A stretch of DNA of 64,000 nt from Rotaria sordida (GCA_905250125.1 CAJNOL010001405.1:1-64000); one strand, 5' to 3'; counted from the stretch's first letter, positions 1 through 12,585 are shown. Program-made: numbers and translations. The notes: generated by a model not told the origin, from the letters alone.

Positions 1-171
1 AGCTTCACTTAATATTAAAAGACCTATCAATATCAAAAATAAAAACTAGTAACTTTTTTTCTGACAATTCTATACTATATTTCATATTTTCTTTAGCATG
101 ATATCGAAGAAAGAGAAGTTTATCAATAGGTACTGGACCTTGTATTATTGAACGACATGATGATGATCGAC

Positions 172-227
172 GAGGGTGTGTGTGTGCGGGTATTGTCGCC
201 TTCCACTAATACCCACACCCACACCCC
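172..227. repeat. Telomere-like G/C inverted repeat 1
   Basis: A G-rich arm (gagggtgtgtgtgtgcggg) is followed after a short spacer by a C-rich arm (acccacacccacacccc), so one strand can fold back. Units resemble TGTGGG, the repeat described for bdelloid telomeres. First of a series dispersed through the window, always with the G-rich arm first. Confidence 0.75.
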
Positions 228-303
228 AAAATAAAAAGGTTGAAAAATTTTTTTTTATCCGATTAAAAGATTCGGGCCTCAAAGGGTTAATTAAGGCCTC
301 CCG

Positions 304-316
304 CCCCCCCCCCCCC
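304..316. repeat. Poly-C tract (13 C)
   Basis: An uninterrupted run of 13 C in otherwise AT-rich DNA. The neighbouring 'gggcctcaaagggttaatta' resembles repeat debris. No gene is associated. Confidence 0.8.
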
Positions 317-474
317 TCCTCAAAAATCGATCTCAGCTCAGAAAAGTTCAAATGGGCTGAAACTTGGAGCACATGTTGGAGCTGAAGTGAGGAGGCTGTA
401 GTACAATCTTCAGCTCGATACCCTGATGTTTGACAGAGATATGAACCAAACAAGGGTCAAAAATAGCTCATTTG

Positions 475-793
475 GCAATCCATTTTTCTTTTTCCAGGCT
501 CTTTCAATATATTTAATTTTTATTTTTGTTTGAAAGAGCATCTCAGGATGCAGTGCAGTACAGAGTTTTTTTTAAATTCTTACTTTTTTAGCGGAAAAAG
601 GGAATCACAAGTTCAATGACTCAAAAAACGCGCCAAAAATGGATGTCTAGCTACGTAAATGTCTGTATATATATAATAAAAAACAAGCGTAATTTAAAAA
701 AGGATTCTGTGCTGCACTGCCTCTTGACGTGCTCTTGCAAACAAAAAAAATTTAAATATACTGAATGAGCCTGGATAGAGAAAAATGGATTGC
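475..793. mobile_element. MITE with ~105-bp terminal inverted repeats
   Basis: The left arm starts gcaatccatttttct and runs through a 'gaaagagca' block and 'gcagtgcag' to about 590. The right arm (about 690-793) is its reverse complement with scattered mismatches and ends aaaaatggattgc. The interior is about 100 bp with no coding capacity. No clear target-site duplication is visible. This size and structure fit a non-autonomous DNA transposon or foldback element. A related half-copy lies at about 47665-47745. Confidence 0.7.
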
Positions 794-1560
794 GCGGTTC
801 AGAAAACCTAAACTAAGAGAAAACGAGAAACATTTTTCGTTTTTTTCGAAATAAGCATATTTTTCAAGAAGACGTTAACGGAAATCATCAAAAATCTTGT
901 CCGAAATGGGAGTGTCAGCTTAAAAATCATATTGTTTCCGAAAGACCTGAAGATGGGTTATCTTTCCATGCAATTACTTCAATTTCGAAATTTTTGATGA
1001 AAAGGGATGTTTTTTGAGGGGGAAGGCCTTAATGGTGTAATCGTTGACTTATGTTATAATTTAAACTTGTATGTTAAAAATCAAGAATGAAGAGTAATAA
1101 TATGTATTGATTTGTCATAGCACTCATATAATCAACATGAGAAGCATGATCCGATCATTTTATCAGTTTGAAAAGTAAACAATAGCATCCTTTATGGATT
1201 GATTGGGATATATAGTAGTGTAGTAAGAGCTGCTGACGCATATAAACTACATTATTGTAATAGTCTTATTTATGAAATAGTAGATGGTGAAAAACAATAA
1301 TAATTTCAAATTAAAAAAGAATGACTATTATCGAGAATATAGCAACAATTATAAATAAAATGGGGTACTCTCGAACGAAAAAAAAAAACACTTTTCTGTT
1401 TCAAATGTAGAAATAAATAATAAACTCTCGCTCTTGTCATCGATTATTAGTGCAAACAGCCATATTCGACAAGAAATTTTTCAGTTTACAGGTGATGTAT
1501 TAGGATAACACGGTTGAAGGGTATACGTGAGTTCCACGTTTCAGCTCCAAAGGAGCTGCG
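794..1560. other. Gene-less stretch, probably repeat-derived
   Basis: No convincing reading frame. Sequence around 960-1040 (cttcaatttcgaaattttt, then aaggccttaa) resembles sequence around 49505-49575, so part of it is likely an old dispersed repeat. The rest is the 3' flank of the dioxygenase gene on the minus strand. Confidence 0.5.
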
Positions 1561-2946
<1,386 letters not shown>

Positions 2947-4263
2947 ATGTAAAGTTATACCTGTCTAAAACTGAAGAATTAACAATTAATACTACATCGG
3001 GGTAATTGTTTAAAAAAAATATTTTATCAGTTGCATACATTTCTATCGACACAAACTATCTCATATGTTTATATATGTTTGTTTCTTATAGGGCATAAGT
3101 TGATAGAGATGATAAGAATAAGTATAAAAGATTAAGCAACGAAAAAAAAGAAACAAGACAACTGTTATTAACATAAAAGTAGACAGCGAATTGTTTTATG
3201 GTAAACGAAAAGCAAGTGAATGATGATGAGTTGTCGACTCACGGATTTTATCTCTATGCACAGAAAATAATTTTTAAGATAAGTTCTCATTCAAAATCTG
3301 AGTGTATAATTGATATCATTATCACAAATTTGACACATTGTTTGAAATTGTAATCATAGCAAATATTATATATTTGATCCAATGTAAATATCTATTCACC
3401 AACTTCGCACTGAGCTAGTTAACTATTAACTCATGTTTTACTATGTATAGTTTATGTCGTTACAGATGCCAAACTTATTATTAAATATAGGCACTATTTA
3501 GAAGCATAAAGACGCAATAAAACTTCAAAACTCAATTTTATACTCGAAATTTGTTAGTAATAAATATTTTTAGTACTTTCCGAATATTTTTTCTTGCTTT
3601 TACCTTTATATCTCGCATATCCAGTTGTGACGACTCTTGCCACTTGAATTTCAACATTTTTGCCTATTTTCACCGGTATATATCGTCAACAAAAAAAGAT
3701 TAGCAAAGTTCTGGTTCATCTATGAGTCACAGTGGAATGAAACGAGTAAATCGACGATACTATAATTTTGACAATATTCTTATTGTCGAAAGCCTGTTGT
3801 ACTACATATTCAATGGTTTTGTGACAAAGCGCGTGGTACATCTTTTGGAAAAGCACACACCGAAATAACACAGTAGTGTCAAACTTGAATTCAATTGAGT
3901 TTTCAAGTTTCAAATCTCAATCCTTTCGGGACGAGTTCTTTCGCGACCACTCATTTCGTGGCACCCACACCCACACCCTACTACATTCTGAAATTTTTTC
4001 TATCCCTTATTGTTGTACATGTTAAAAAAGATTTTTATTATTAACTTTTCCTTTTGTATTGAGAAGTAAATCAAATCAGTTAATTATTTGAGAAGAGAAA
4101 ATGTTGTAGCGAAAAAAGTTACTTATATTATAAACCATTATCAGAGTCAGAATCTAGAATCTCTTTAGATATCGAAGAATGTAATTTATTGATTTGAATC
4201 TTGTTTTTGGATAGAAATGATGAATAGATACAAAAATTTTGGTACGGATTAGTAATGTAATAA
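2947..4263. other. Intergenic region
   Basis: AT-rich sequence between divergently oriented genes. It holds one C-rich telomere-like tract (3960-3978) and otherwise no supported feature; short open frames here have no protein-like character. Confidence 0.5.
3960..3978. repeat. Telomere-like C-rich tract (single arm)
   Basis: ggcacccacacccacaccc: three ACCCAC-type units. Unlike most others in the window, no matching G-rich arm lies next to it. Confidence 0.6.
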
Positions 4264-4341
4264 TTGAATTCAAGTTTCAATTATTACACTACTGTTTTTT
4301 TGACACGTACTAAAAAAACGTCAAAATCTGTACACAGAGAA

Positions 4342-4940
4342 ATGGGTGGGAATGCCTCAAAGCAAATCGATTTTGTAATGATCTTTTGTAATCCTGATCA
4401 ACAAATGTTTTCTCAACGTTTTGACAGTGATAATAGCAATCTACCTCGGAACAATAACGACAACCGTATCCCTGGTCGAACAGTTGATTTACATCGTGAA
4501 ATTAATACATTCGGTTTACAACTCTGACTGACATTTTGGATACAAATATGAATGATCTTGTAATAAGAGCCGAAATTATGCAAGAACAAAACGGTACTAA
4601 TCTAGGACAAATTTATACTCTCTATCGAGCAGCTCGTTTACCGATTCATCGATTCTATTCCTTTGACAATATAGGAGACTTAGAATCATTTCTGAATCGT
4701 GCTAACATCGGTGAGAGAATTGGAGCTCTTCCGTTTGCATATCAGGTATCATCACAGATGAATCATATGGTAGCGCTCTATATTCGACGTGATCCTGCAA
4801 CTGGAAGAATTAATAGTCGTTTGGTTGACTACCAATTGAATGCTGATGATCCACGAAGAATTATTTTTCAGATTCCTCACTCAGGAAAATACTGTATGTT
4901 TGATAGAGAACAATTATTCCTCTCGATGCATGATAGTTAA
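4342..4940 (+). pseudogene. Orphan protein with N-myristoylation signal, frame broken once
   Basis: I do not recognise the family. From ATG 4342 (MGGNASKQ) an open frame runs to a TGA at 4525-4527. A second open frame, shifted by -1, takes over at about 4520 (...TLTDILDTNMNDLVIRAEI...) and runs to the stop at 4938-4940. The protein character is continuous across the shift, so one missing base near 'ttacaactctg' is the simplest explanation; rejoined length would be about 199 residues. The N-terminus has Gly2 and Ser6 in the MGxxxS context known for N-myristoylation, suggesting membrane association. No classic slippery heptamer is present, so programmed -1 frameshifting looks unlikely; a recent mutation or a sequencing error is favoured. 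An AATAAA lies at 5077-5082, 137 bp past the stop. Confidence 0.55.
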
Positions 4941-5076
4941 TGAGTGATAGAAAACTGTTTAGAATTTTCTAAAGTTGCACTTCATTAATCCTTTTATATT
5001 TATTCGAGATATTCAGTTACATCTATACAAAAGAAAAATATTTTCTAAAAGTTGTATTTGTTTTTTAGTTGTTTTC

Positions 5077-5082
5077 AATAAA
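5077..5082 (+). terminator. Polyadenylation signal AATAAA
   Basis: AATAAA followed by an A/T-rich stretch, correctly placed downstream of the frame ending at 4940. Confidence 0.5.
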
Positions 5083-6194
5083 ATACTTGCATTACAAACA
5101 TTCTTGAGTGATTTCATACGTTAACACTTCAGTTTGATCTATTTTGTGTGTTCCGAATATACAAAGTTGGACAAACATAGAAAGTATGTATTTCAGAGTA
5201 ACATCCAAGCTATTATCCAAAATTTATCGTACTCAACTGACATCAATATTAAGAGAGTGCATTATTGAAAAACATAGGTTAAAATAATTTTATGAAAGAA
5301 GGAAACATATTGCACCACAAATCGATCTACTGATTTTTCTCAGTATGTCGTCCTGAAAACTAAATAGATCGATGATTTCAACATAGCGAACATTTTGGTG
5401 CTATCTTTGATGTGCTTCAATAATATTTTTATGAGTATTTTCGAGACTTACTATACTATTTCCTTTTTTTACAATATTCACCTTTCTCACAATATACTCA
5501 TATATGCGTATGTAAACAACTTATATAGAGTAAAAACATTAGAGACAGACGAACAGGTTTAATCATTTGTTTGACCGTCAACATGAAGTTTTGGTTAAAA
5601 AGTCCTAATATTTTTCTTCTTATGCAGTCCGGCTTTAATAAAAATATGATATTTGTGATCAGGACAATGAGCTCTCTGCGACCAGAAATGAACCATTTGA
5701 ATTAAATACAAAAACTATTTTTGATCTATCGAAGAAGGAGCACCTCAGTGGCTAAAATTTGAGAAGTCAAGTTTCAAAGTTTTAAAAGTCAGCATGAACC
5801 TACAGGAACACGTGTTCATTAGTATATAAGTTTTATTTGATTCCAATTTTGCGAAACGAACAGTGATCAAATCGTCACTTTTTTCATTTTTATCCATTGT
5901 TTCGATGTGTAAATACATATGAATCAACAATTTATTTAATACCAAAGACATAATTAAATATATGAAAAGAAAATAATGTATTAAACGAGTATTATGACAT
6001 TAAATATCGCTTTCTTTTAATTCATTTTGTCCTTGAAGGGTGTGCAAATATACACAGATGTTATTTTTCATGTGGAAGGCTTCGATTTTTTTTCTTCACT
6101 TTTCTGTTACCATTATCAGTGATGAAAAAAATATATATATTCATTTGTTTCTTCAAAATTGATTACTTGTTAGGTATAAAAAGCTTGATACACA
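5083..6194. other. Intergenic region
   Basis: No supported gene. A small imperfect hairpin (aatcgatcta ... tagatcgatgatt) lies at about 5320-5380. The last ~20 bp before 6195 contain 'ttgttag' followed by gtataaaa, a possible splice acceptor or TATA-like sequence for the next gene. Confidence 0.4.
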
Positions 6195-6662
6195 ATGCAA
6201 TCTGTTGGTTGGCTTATCTTTGTTCTCGCACTTTTGGTATTAGTAGTGAATGGCGAAAGTGTAAAGAGCAATGTACTATCAATTTCGAGTGGAACTTCAT
6301 TTGGAGAATGTATTGGATATTGTCGTAAATCGATAACTGTGACATCCACTCCACCTCAAGTAAGTATTTCAAAAAAGGCAAACTTTAATCAAGCGAGTTA
6401 TCCTCCAGTTTATGCAACAGTTCCATTAACTTCGAGTGAATTGGTCAGCCTTGTCAATCTCGTAAATATAGAAATCTTTCAATCATTAGATGACAGAATT
6501 GGATGTCCTGATTGCGCAGATGGTGGCGCAGAATGGGTGCAAATCATCTGGGCAAATGGAAGTAAACGTGTGACATTCGAAAATGGAAAAACAGTCAAAG
6601 GCATCGAAAAACTCATCGCAAAATTACGTCAAATGAGACAAGCTTATTTAAGTGAAATGTGA
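6195..6662 (+). CDS. Small secreted protein, CPDCADGGAEW motif
   Basis: Single-exon frame of 155 residues. Residues 1-20 (MQSVGWLIFVLALLVLVVNG) form a clear signal peptide with probable cleavage after VNG. The mature part has paired cysteines 'FGECIGYC' and 'GCPDCADGGAEW', a 'WANGSKRVTFENGK' beta-like segment and a basic helical C-terminus (KGIEKLIAKLRQMRQAY). The spacing of the cysteines and the DCADGGAEW signature suggest a conserved secreted domain, but I cannot name a family and give no function. The codon after the Met follows 21 nt behind a pyrimidine-poor 'gttag' site; the start is unambiguous because the signal peptide begins there. An AATAAA follows the stop at 6689-6694. Confidence 0.8.
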   Translation: MQSVGWLIFVLALLVLVVNGESVKSNVLSISSGTSFGECIGYCRKSITVTSTPPQVSISKKANFNQASYPPVYATVPLTSSELVSLVNLVNIEIFQSLDDRIGCPDCADGGAEWVQIIWANGSKRVTFENGKTVKGIEKLIAKLRQMRQAYLSEM

Positions 6663-6688
6663 ACTTCTATTTAATGATTATTTGGGAA

Positions 6689-6694
6689 AATAAA
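6689..6694 (+). terminator. Polyadenylation signal AATAAA
   Basis: AATAAA 27 bp past the TGA of the secreted-protein gene, a compact 3'UTR as seen for other genes here. Confidence 0.6.
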
Positions 6695-7560
6695 TTTGTC
6701 AGGAGATTGAACGTTATCCACATTCTCATGATTTTTGTGTAGCATTAGGTCGATTATAATGTACTTAGGATCTTCATCCCGCTATAAGTGTGTTTATTGT
6801 TATAGTTTCTTGTCTTGTCAATGCAGTTCGAAAAAAGAATTACTGATAAGTTAATATATTACAGTTCCAAGGAATCTAGATCTTAGTCTGCCAAAATAAC
6901 TATGATAAAAGTACTTTGATAAACTTCAACGCTGTAATATTGAAATTTCAACTCAGCTAGATTATTTTTCTGGAAAAACAGACATCACGAGTTAACTGTT
7001 AAAGATATTGCCTAAAATTATGTTTGCTAATAAAAGTTTTGAAATGAATGGCAACCACATTTATTATCGTAATCTCAAATGTTCTATAGTAAATCATCGA
7101 TATATTGAAATTTTTGGGAGTATAGTTGGAACCATCGAATATCTGATTTAGTCGTTGGATAGACCTAGTCGAGTGGCACTTGAAACAAGAACAAGAACTT
7201 GGGAGTAAGTTTCTAAAAGAAACAGCACTGATATTACGCAAATCAGCGACTAACGTCACTTGTGTACACAATGATAGTTGAAGATAGAGAAAGATCAGTT
7301 TTATTATACTTTATGATCGAATTAAAATGTTGTAATATTTGCATGAGAACAGCACTAAAGTTTATCTTGACAGCTGTGCATGACACGCTTTTTTCTGATG
7401 ATATGACTCAATCATCATTTATAGTAAAACTACTTTTCGATACAATTCATTTCTTTAAACCTAATTCTGAAGAAGACTGAGTGATTTTTAGACGAAAATA
7501 GTCGATGACAAGATTTGAAATTCGCATAAATCCACTTAGTGCTACATATTGATTCAGAAG

Positions 7561-7660
7561 AGTGTGGGTGTGGATATTAACGAAAGAAGATGGACAACGA
7601 CACACACCCACAGCCACCGCTATATCCACAGCGACAGCCACACCCGTACCCACACCCCAC
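7561..7660. repeat. Telomere-like G/C inverted repeat 2
   Basis: G-rich arm gtgtgggtgtggatat, then a longer C-rich arm with cacacacccacagccaccgc and cacccgtacccacacccc. 'ggatat' and 'atatcc' also pair. The C-rich side appears extended by extra units. Confidence 0.7.
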
Positions 7661-9072
7661 ATTCTCAAGAGACGCTTCGTTAATATCTCAATGAGGCATT
7701 CATGGTATTGAAAATCTGATTTCGAATTTTAGCGTATAAGAATATTTATAACTGACGCTACTATAATGCACAAAATGGTACGGTGTATAAGAAATCTTTG
7801 TATTGTCTCCTGAAAAGTTGAATTCGATCTACCGAGATAGATAAGAAAGAAATAGAGCTCTATTTAGTAAAATAGTATATCTATGTCTCATTAGAAGCGC
7901 TTTGTAGACGTCAATTCTGTTTATTTTTCGAACATTTCTCTTCTAGAAATGGTGGTCTCTTCTGTTTAAAAATAAAATTCTGATATTTTGATAATTCTAC
8001 ATGGTTTCTGAGAAAAACTCAAAAGAAAAATATGTCTTCTGTTTACTCTGGCTAAGTAGAGAAGCTTTGCCCGTCCCTCAGTTAAAGACAGGAAATAGTG
8101 GTAGCATAGAACAAGTTTCTTGAGCTTCTAAAATGTAATAACTTAGAATCATTTTTGCTGGTCTGATTTCATGCAAAATAATTTGAAGTCCAGAACAATT
8201 CAAGCGTAGAGCATTTGTTCTTTTAATTTTTTTTTCTTTTCTTCTTATTTTGCATTTTCAAAATGTATCAATGGTGTTGCTACTTAGATCCTGCCAAAAG
8301 TAATGGTGACGGTATTTTAGTTCCGTATAGAAAGCTTTAGGAAACTTTTTCTGTATATGTGGTGATAGTAATAACAATGCTTTATTTTTCTGTGATGTTT
8401 CATCATGTTTTATTTTATATAATAATAATAAAGTTTCGACAAAGAACTGTTTGTTATCATATATAACGGTAACATTAATGCTCATTATAGAAAAAAGACA
8501 CGTGAATAACTTTTGACAGACACAATTTTGAGAACTGCAGTTTTCACAATTGGAAAGAAAAGATGAAGACACATCCAATCATGTATTATAGAGCTTTTAA
8601 ATATGATTTCTTAAGTTTCTTTCTATCAATTTTCTAAGTGCCGAAAAAGTGGTCTTTTATTAGGGAAAGAAAAACAAAACAGTGATTTTCTTTACAGAAA
8701 TTACTACGAAATCGACTTAAACTGAAATAAAAATAGTTTCATTATCATTCTTCATTTAGATGTATACTGCTTTTGTGCAACGCGATCAAAACAGAGTGTC
8801 AAGTATAAAGTGCGAAAAGTGAAACTCCCACAGACCATGACACACGGATACTAATATTCATATTATTAGTATAATTAGTGATGAATGTTGAATATTAAAC
8901 GAAAAGTGTTACTCTCCTCTCCTTTCTCCTCGTAGACCGAGACGGACAGACAGACATACATACTTGTCTGTTTGTCACGGTCCGTCATAGTCTCCGAGGT
9001 TATCTGACGTTGCGAGCTTAATTTCAAGATGACTAAGATCGAGAAATTGAACTTTCTCAATTATGCCTAGCG

Positions 9073-9133
9073 AAGGTGTGGGGTGTGGGTGTGGGTGTCT
9101 TCTCGTCTCCAACACCCACACCCACACACCCAC
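9073..9133. repeat. Telomere-like G/C inverted repeat 3
   Basis: One of the cleanest copies: aaggtgtggggtgtgggtgt and gggtgt on the left; aacacccacacccacacac and cac on the right, around a ~15-base loop (cttctcgtctcc). Confidence 0.8.
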
Positions 9134-9337
9134 GAGTGTTACAGCTTACAAGAACTAAATGTTCATCGAATAGGAACTTATGAATGTCATCGACAGACAT
9201 TTCTACTAGATTCATATTAATGGTTTAGAAGATAATGAAGGAAAGGCTACTGTCGATATATATGATGATGCGGTGATGTCGACTTAAAATTGTGTTGAAA
9301 AACAAGGACAGAAAACCAATAATATACACTAACAATA

Positions 9338-9690
9338 TTTAAATAGTATATGATTTACGAAGGCGATATTCAAGGACAACATGTTGATGGTAGTAGAAGT
9401 ACAATAAAGATGGCGTTATGTAAAGAAATACAAGCAATTTTTGTTGATCATTACGAAATAAACAAATTAGTTAGAACTATGTGTACTAATTGAACAACAG
9501 AAAATAATCATTTATATGATACTAATGAAAATGCTTGTAAACGTAAAAGAACACGTTATCAGGAAACAGCTAATTCATTTAAAAATGAATTTAAATCTAT
9601 TAAAGCCGATGCATCTGTTTTCTACAGTGAAATTAATAGCCACCATTTAATAACGAGAATACGTAAAAATGACTTGTGTAACATTTCATC
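9338..9690 (+). pseudogene. Decayed coding fragment upstream of GNAT gene
   Basis: One plus-strand frame stays protein-like for about 110 codons (YEGDIQGQHVDGSRST..., KRKRTRYQETANSF, NEFKSIKADASVFY) with a single in-frame TGA after 'RTMCTN' at about 9490. A short upstream stretch (EGKATVDIYDD) in another frame looks like the same decayed gene. No start codon or family is recognised. Best read as a pseudogene or exon remnant; it could also be an exon with an intron I cannot place. Confidence 0.35.
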
Positions 9691-9792
9691 ATTTTGTTCT
9701 TTTTCTTTTGGTATCATATATATTTAAGTAGACTTATTAATGATAACTTGACGTAATCGAGCAAATAAAGAAACGTTTTTCTTACTTCATTG

Positions 9793-9806
9793 TTCTTCTT
9801 TTTTAG
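9793..9806 (+). promoter_or_regulatory. Polypyrimidine-AG acceptor before GNAT start
   Basis: ttcttcttttttag ends 6 nt before the ATG at 9813. It can serve as a cis 3' splice site for a 5'UTR intron or as a trans-splicing acceptor for a spliced leader; bdelloids are known to trans-splice. Confidence 0.45.
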
Positions 9807-9812
9807 AATACA

Positions 9813-10352
9813 ATGGTATCAAATCGTTATGATATTGATGATGAAATATATATAACCGATCTATTAACAAATGAAGATATTCCTTCATTTGTTAAATATC
9901 TTAACAATCCAATAATAGAAGCTAATTCAATAACAATACCATATCCATATACAACAAAAGATGGCGAAGATTTTATTCAAAAGATAAAATCAGACTCATT
10001 AAATTTAACACATATTTTTACTATTCGTTTGCGGGCAAATGATGAATTGATAGGTGAATGTGGTCTTCATCGTTCAATTGGAAATGAAAGGAGAACAGAA
10101 ATCGGATATTGGTTAGGTGAACCATATTGGCATCGTGGTTTGATGTCTAAAGCTGTAAACAAAGCAATTGAAATAATAAAAATCGAATGGAAAAATTTAG
10201 TTCGAATTGAAGCAAAGATATTTCCATGGAATAAAGCTTCAATGCGTGTTGCAGAAAAATGCGGTTTCGTACTTGAAGGAGTATTACGTAAACATGCATA
10301 CAAAAATGGACAAGATATTGACGAACATTTATATGCATTGATTATCGCATAA
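9813..10352 (+). CDS. GNAT-family N-acetyltransferase (RimJ/RimL-like)
   Basis: Single-exon, 179 residues, the normal size for RimJ/RimL-type GNAT enzymes, which transfer acetyl from acetyl-CoA to an amine. Order of motifs: N-terminal beta strand 'IYITDLLTNEDIPSFVKYLN', 'FTIRLRANDELIGECGLH' (strand beta-4 region), 'TEIGYWLGEPYWHRGLMSKAV' split as EIGYWLGEPYW and HRGLMSKAV (acetyl-CoA pyrophosphate-binding loop), then 'WNKASMRVAEKCGFVLEG', the classic C-terminal GNAT motif. No signal or membrane segment: cytosolic. Substrate unknown. The ATG lies 8 nt behind ttcttcttttttag, a strong 3' splice-acceptor-like sequence, implying a 5'UTR intron or spliced-leader addition. AATAAA at 10409-10414 follows the stop. 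RimJ/RimL-like proteins in small invertebrates are often close to bacterial or fungal ones, so transfer is possible but not shown. Confidence 0.9.
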   Translation: MVSNRYDIDDEIYITDLLTNEDIPSFVKYLNNPIIEANSITIPYPYTTKDGEDFIQKIKSDSLNLTHIFTIRLRANDELIGECGLHRSIGNERRTEIGYWLGEPYWHRGLMSKAVNKAIEIIKIEWKNLVRIEAKIFPWNKASMRVAEKCGFVLEGVLRKHAYKNGQDIDEHLYALIIA

Positions 10353-10408
10353 TTGGCATGAAAGTCATTGGTTTTATGATTATTGATTAATATTATTTTT
10401 CCTTTGGA

Positions 10409-10414
10409 AATAAA
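10409..10414 (+). terminator. Polyadenylation signal AATAAA
   Basis: AATAAA 57 bp past the GNAT stop codon. Confidence 0.55.
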
Positions 10415-10440
10415 TTTTCTTCTGTTGATGTATGGTAATG

Positions 10441-10490
10441 GTGTGGGTTTGAGCATCAGTGAAGAGAAAAGACCAACACCAATCCAAACT
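10441..10490. repeat. Degenerate telomere-like inverted repeat 4
   Basis: gtgtgggtttgagcatcagt then ccaacaccaatccaaactga: eroded G-rich and C-rich arms, directly after the GNAT gene. Confidence 0.45.
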
Positions 10491-11460
10491 GATACTCGTA
10501 TCTCCTTCTGAGACACTTAGACCGGCACCCAGCATTTTTCGTCAAACTCTATAAGGTTGGCAAAGAAAAAATCACTCTCATGCTTTTGAGTAGCATGCAA
10601 GAGAGAGAAGAAAAACGAAATCATACTCGATAAAAGTGATATATATCTTCATAAGTGCAATTATTGTGGTTTTTAAATCGAAAGAAAAGGCTGTAATATA
10701 TGAAGCACATAAAGTTCGTTTAATCTTTGTCGATTTCATCACATTTTTTCAAAATTGATTGTAGTTGAAACATCAGTTCGACTTTCATGTCGAAAATAAG
10801 TTCGATATGTTATCAATTATTGATGAATGTTGAGTCGACATACATACCTGTTACTAAAATTTTCGTTGTACAAAGTTATCATTTCATTTATATGTAGATA
10901 CCTAAAGGAATAAAATCCATTGATCCATGGAAAAGTTTTTGTTTTTACTAAAACTGCCTCCAAAGCAAACCTCGGTATTTAGAATGAGATGTGAATGAAT
11001 GAAAAATTCATAACATTATGAGATACTATTAGATGTAATGATTCCATGATTGTTATTGTGATTTGTATTTCATAAATAGATGAATACCAATGTAAGAAAT
11101 TAAACTCAGGAAAGAGCTACATGATACAGTGAATATATATATATACGGTATAGATTGACTATCAAATAAATAAAAATCTGCCCGTATCATAAATAAAATG
11201 AGTGTTTTTTATTCGCTTCTGCGAAGTGAAAGTAAAGTTTTATTTGATTCCTTATCAATATGAAGAAAGAGAGCAGTTCTTTTTTTTATCTATAACATGA
11301 CAAGATGATAGTGTGATCATCATGTCTATCAACAGCATACAATGTTTTTCATAGTGAAAACATGTGTAACATTTATGATTCTTATTTCTAGATTGGTAGT
11401 AGATCGTACAAATTTTAAAAAGAATTCGAGGGCATACTCCTATTTTTTTTTAATTTATCA
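10491..11460. other. Intergenic region
   Basis: AT-rich, no gene seen. The end is the probable 5' flank of the EXPERA gene (poly-T before the ATG). Confidence 0.4.
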
Positions 11461-11973
11461 ATGCGATCTATTGACAAAATAATAATTGGTACCTTTATTA
11501 CATTTTTTATTTTTGCCATTACTATCGATTATATTAATTCTGTTGCTTCAGTTCATGAAGAAATCCGAGATGAAAATACATCAAAATGGCTCTGGCCACC
11601 ACAATTTGTTTTCAAATTATTTTATTGGTGGTGTGAAAATGTTGACACAATATTACTGCACAATGATTTTCTTGTTAAATATTTAACTTGTCTGTCACCA
11701 TTTCTATTTGCACCATTCTATTTAATTGCTATCTATGCTATTTATCATAAACGCCAATGGATTCGTATACCAATAATTCTATTTTCGTTGATATTATTTT
11801 TTGATTTAAATTATTTTTTCTATCAAGCTTTATTTGGTAAAGAAAAAACAAAGAATTTATTATTATTTACATTAGGTTATGGTTATTATCAATTATTTCC
11901 ATTAATTTTAATTTATCGATTTTCGTCGAAGAAACCATTCAAAGACACATTTGATCGAATAAAAATCAATTAA
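11461..11973 (+). CDS. EXPERA-domain, TMEM97/sigma-2-receptor-like membrane protein
   Basis: Single exon, 170 residues, matching the ~176-residue size of TMEM97. Four hydrophobic segments: about 7-24, 70-95, 101-122 and 136-155. EXPERA proteins are four-helix ER membrane proteins; TMEM97 (sigma-2 receptor) is linked to sterol homeostasis. Family-like positions: an Asp in helix 1 (ITID, residue 23), an Asp in the helix 1-2 loop ('ENVDTILLHND', residue 62, equivalent to the ligand-site region), 'LIAIYAIYHKRQWIRIPIIL' with the conserved W-x-R-x-P, and a basic cytosolic tail (FSSKKPFKDTFDRIKIN) without a classic KKXX end. The start is the first Met after a poly-T tract. Function is inferred from family only; EBP-type isomerase activity is unlikely at this size. 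Confidence 0.75.
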   Translation: MRSIDKIIIGTFITFFIFAITIDYINSVASVHEEIRDENTSKWLWPPQFVFKLFYWWCENVDTILLHNDFLVKYLTCLSPFLFAPFYLIAIYAIYHKRQWIRIPIILFSLILFFDLNYFFYQALFGKEKTKNLLLFTLGYGYYQLFPLILIYRFSSKKPFKDTFDRIKIN

Positions 11974-12542
11974 ACTATTATTCTTAATTATACTCTTCTG
12001 TAGCAATTAAAGGTTGTATGAACAAAACAATTGGATATCCGTTTGATATCTCATTATCTGTCTATGTATCGACAATAAATTTTTGCTAGACCATAAATGA
12101 AAAGTATTTAGTGTAGAGTATTTAACACATATCAATGGATTATTATAACAAAGGAAAATATTGATAAATCTTTTTCGACAAAAGTTAAGCATTTCACTCT
12201 TAACCCTTTGGCGTCGGGAATTTTTTCACATGAAAATTTTCTTTTCTTTCAAAAATGTTTAAAATAAACTTTATTGTTATATAAAAAGTATGAATATACA
12301 AATAGCACTGCAGAACGATGACGCAATAATGCCAGCGAGATAAGAGAAAGAAAGAGAAGACTTTTGGATCCAGTCTAAATGGGATTATAACGACAGTTAT
12401 ATGAGTAAAAGTTCAGCCCGTATATATACGGACCTCAGCATCAAAGGATTAAACAATTATGTCGCATTGCATCTCTTGTAAAGTCCATTGTTATAGTTTT
12501 CAATTGTCCGTATCTAACTTTTAGGGTGTAGGTAAGACGATT

Positions 12543-12585
12543 GTGGGTGTTAGTGTTTTTAACGCTGATACCCACACCAACACTC
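12543..12585. repeat. Telomere-like G/C inverted repeat 5
   Basis: gtgggtgttagtg and cacaccaacactc pair around tttttaacgctgatac. Short but well matched. Confidence 0.7.

Larger units (their letters stand above)
6695..9337. other. Gene-less stretch with two telomere-like hairpins
   Basis: Several short open frames on both strands overlap each other and look random. The only recognised structures are the G/C inverted repeats at 7561-7660 and 9073-9133. Confidence 0.45.

Noticed and set aside
4500-4540. Programmed -1 ribosomal frameshift
   Set aside because: No X-XXY-YYZ slippery heptamer in the zero frame at the overlap and no obvious downstream stem-loop.
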